From Tragulus kanchil (lineage: Eukaryota > Chordata > Mammalia > Artiodactyla > Tragulidae), in assembly GCA_022376925.1 (NCBI GenBank), contig JAIOJX010000026.1, positions 200,236,400-200,300,399 of the forward strand: DNA of 64,000 nucleotides, written 5' to 3'. The notes beneath the pieces are model-generated. The model saw only the letters and a program-made list of their open reading frames with translations. It had not been told where the DNA came from and did not search any database. Position numbers and translations under genes: made by a program. Numbering within the stretch: the first letter of the stretch is position 1; each line of letters begins with the position of its first letter. Of this stretch, positions 62,015-64,000 are shown one piece after another.

Positions 62015-62876
62015 TCACTAATATGCTACTAATTCTCTTGTCTCTAGGTCTTCTCACATGCTGTTCCAACTTTCTGGAACATTACTTGTACTCTTTCACC
62101 AGGCTCATTCCTACATATATGTTTGATTCTCACCCTTTCCACAAATAGTATCCTGATCTTTAGACCAAGTTTGATGGCCTCTCATGTGCTCCCCAGCATG
62201 GATGGCCATCCATGTTCACTCCCCACAGCATGCTGTCTTACCTACGATCTCTGGTATGAAAGTCATTTGAGGGCAGGGATTTCTGCATCTGGCATACAGA
62301 AAGTCTGACTCACTAGACAAGGACTGCCGTAACTTCTCCAATTCAACAACTACTCCTGTCTCTGGATTTGGGACGAGAGAGAAAGACCTCAGTCTTTGCC
62401 ACTGTCATTATGCCTGTGTTTTTCTCCCATAAAATCACTAGTAAAAAGGGGAAGACAATTTTAAGATTTATTATATGGAAATTTTAATTTAACTTGCTGA
62501 AATATGTATTTAGTTAAATTTGTTATGCATAAAAAAATACCCTGGCTTGCTCTTAGAGAAATGACTACATACACAGAGGAATTTTAAAATAAAAAAGATG
62601 AAAAAGATTTTTTTTCTCCTTCTGACTATTGTTAAGTCTCAAAGGCAGGCATTTTGTTAGTTCTACACATGTTACATCAAAGATAACATGATTTGTGCTT
62701 CTTCTTTGAAAAATGTCCTTCATCTGTAAGTCATTAGCTTTTGCTTGGCTCTTTTGTTATATTGGATGAAATCCTTGAATGCTCCGTGTCTCCGTTTTTC
62801 TGACTGTAGAATGGGACTAAATTTATTCTCCACGGTGAAGATAATATTAGGAAAAAATTCATACTGGAATACAGAT

Positions 62877-64000
62877 GTTAGCTGTGTATTAATTGAAATG
62901 GCAAAGATCACTTTCACGTTACAGTACTTTTGCCAGAATACTCTCTTTAACAAAGGAATTACAGCCTTCTTTTTCTTATATTTTAACTAGCTCTTTCACA
63001 TAGAGACTTTTCACATTTTCCTTGTTCAGTTCCTAGCTAAAATGGTGGAACTGCTGAAAAACCATGATATGATTGAAAGGTGGTTCCCTAAGTACCCGTA
63101 AGAAAGGGGAAAATACATATGCTTCACTCCCTCACCTTTCTATTCACAACTCTGAAACTATTTGTGAACAGACATATTCATAAAATGAATACATTAGGAC
63201 AAAGCACTTACTTAAGCCAGTCTTGTTCTCTAAGCCATCTCTCTAAGTCTGTGTGTCTATCTGTTAAAGAAACTTTGATTTCTCTCATTCTTTAGACATT
63301 GCTGATAGTGAGTAGGAGCTGGTGTGGGGTCAAAACCAGATCAGAAGAGTGAAAAGAGAGTTTATGGAAAAGGACTCATTTTACTGACAGTGGCTCCTCC
63401 CCCTAGAAAAGAAAAAGGGGGAGGGTGATTCTGGGGAGATTGTTGGAAGGGATGGGCCCCGAGAGTAGGTACCAAGTGGAGGGAGAGGCGGTAAATCTGG
63501 GAATTAAAAGTCGCTCAAGTGCTTTTCTTGGTTTTTTATTTTTTCCAATTGTCACAAATATGTTACAGGCTTGGAATTGGATTTTCCACCTCATGAGAGA
63601 TGCATACAAAACAAAGACCCCAAAGTCTTTATCTGAGGGACACACATAAACCATTTTCTAAACCATTATCATTTCCTATCAATCCAAATTAAGCTATATT
63701 CTCAAACTTCTTCCTCTTCTTTTTTTTTAAAAAACAAGAATCTAACAACAGATGCCTACAGAGCCTGTGAATCCAAACCCAACCACCCTGGATAATGTGA
63801 GAGATGAAGACCTAATTGAGGCTGTTTCATCAAGCTACCCAGTATCCATACAGCTCGTCCCATGTCAGTTCAGGCACTTAGAAATAAACACACACCCTAA
63901 TGCTTCCCTACTCTGATCCATCCACAGTAAGCCTATGGTTAGCCAAGATAGACAAGTTTGGGTAAAAAAGGAGAATATTATTCAAAAGGCCAAGATCCAC
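62877..64000. other. Noncoding stretch, nothing recognised
   Basis: Unique sequence with a purine/G-rich patch at about 63405-63430 and a T-run at about 63720. No exon or repeat family recognised. Confidence 0.5.

Larger units (their letters stand above)
60524..62876. repeat. Tandem direct duplication 20 (about 1172 bp x 2)
   Basis: Bases 60524-61695 recur at 61702-62876 (offset 1181 after an A-run difference near 60538 versus 61715). Only about 6 bases lie between the copies. The first about 230 bases also occur at 59425-59655, giving three copies. Confidence 0.97.

Noticed and set aside
1681..62876. A novel tandem-duplicating element or replication system generating 1.1-kb repeats
   Set aside because: Units share no sequence, termini, target motif or coding capacity. 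Sizes cluster above 1 kb, mismatches are homopolymer and end-clustered, and seams cut through SINEs and LTRs. An assembly artefact explains all of this; a biological system would need direct read evidence.

Overview
The window is nuclear DNA of a pecoran (horned or antlered) ruminant. The diagnostic evidence is about a dozen Bov-tA SINEs (tRNA-Glu-derived, with one terminus reading GGGCTTCCCTGGTGGCTCA or its complement), together with CHR-type cetartiodactyl SINEs, artiodactyl L1 3' ends and old MaLR LTRs. There are no bacterial genes, operons, CRISPR arrays or mobile elements of the prokaryotic type. Nearly all short open frames are chance frames in AT-rich noncoding DNA, and many appear two or three times only because the DNA around them is repeated.

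The dominant structure is a set of 20 near-identical, direct, adjacent duplications spread over the whole window (first-copy starts near 1681, 5988, 10172, 14383, 21984, 24020, 25922, 28621, 31037, 34153, 37780, 39759, 41498, 43407, 46279, 49451, 54248, 56447, 58621 and 60524). Each has a different, unrelated sequence, yet all have nearly the same period (about 1056 to 1181 bases). Copies differ mostly by one-base homopolymer indels. Differences pile up at the ends of copies, and many seams carry 8 to 60 bases of filler that sometimes look like a garbled re-reading of neighbouring sequence. This looks like a draft assembly in which overlapping contig or read ends of about 1.0 to 1.2 kb were joined without being merged, rather than biology. 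Removing one copy of each would shorten the window by about 22 kb, to roughly 42 kb.

The only convincing gene piece is on the minus strand at 19400-19637. It is a GC-rich alternative first coding exon with an ATG start, 79 codons, and a clean CAG|GTAAAC splice donor. I tentatively assign it to the cAMP phosphodiesterase gene PDE7B, from memory of family N-termini. Just upstream on the transcribed strand lies a CAG/AGC-type trinucleotide repeat in the presumed 5' UTR, plus GCC repeats and GC-rich sequence consistent with a promoter. If this is right, 1-19399 is the start of a large intron, and 19.7-64 kb is upstream sequence or an intron of a longer isoform.

Other layout: 1-19.3 kb is intron-like, with Bov-tA copies, a CHR-related SINE, an L1 3' end and four duplications. 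19.3-20.5 kb is the exon and promoter island. 21.9-28.1 kb has three chained duplications, including an (AC)18 microsatellite copied twice. 28.6-45.5 kb has duplications carrying MaLR LTRs, L1 ends and Bov-tA. 46-53 kb has two duplications and the youngest SINE, 52683-53002, flanked by a perfect 20-bp target-site duplication. 54-63 kb has four more duplications, three of them chained. No undescribed biological system was found; the most unusual signal has a technical explanation that is easy to test.
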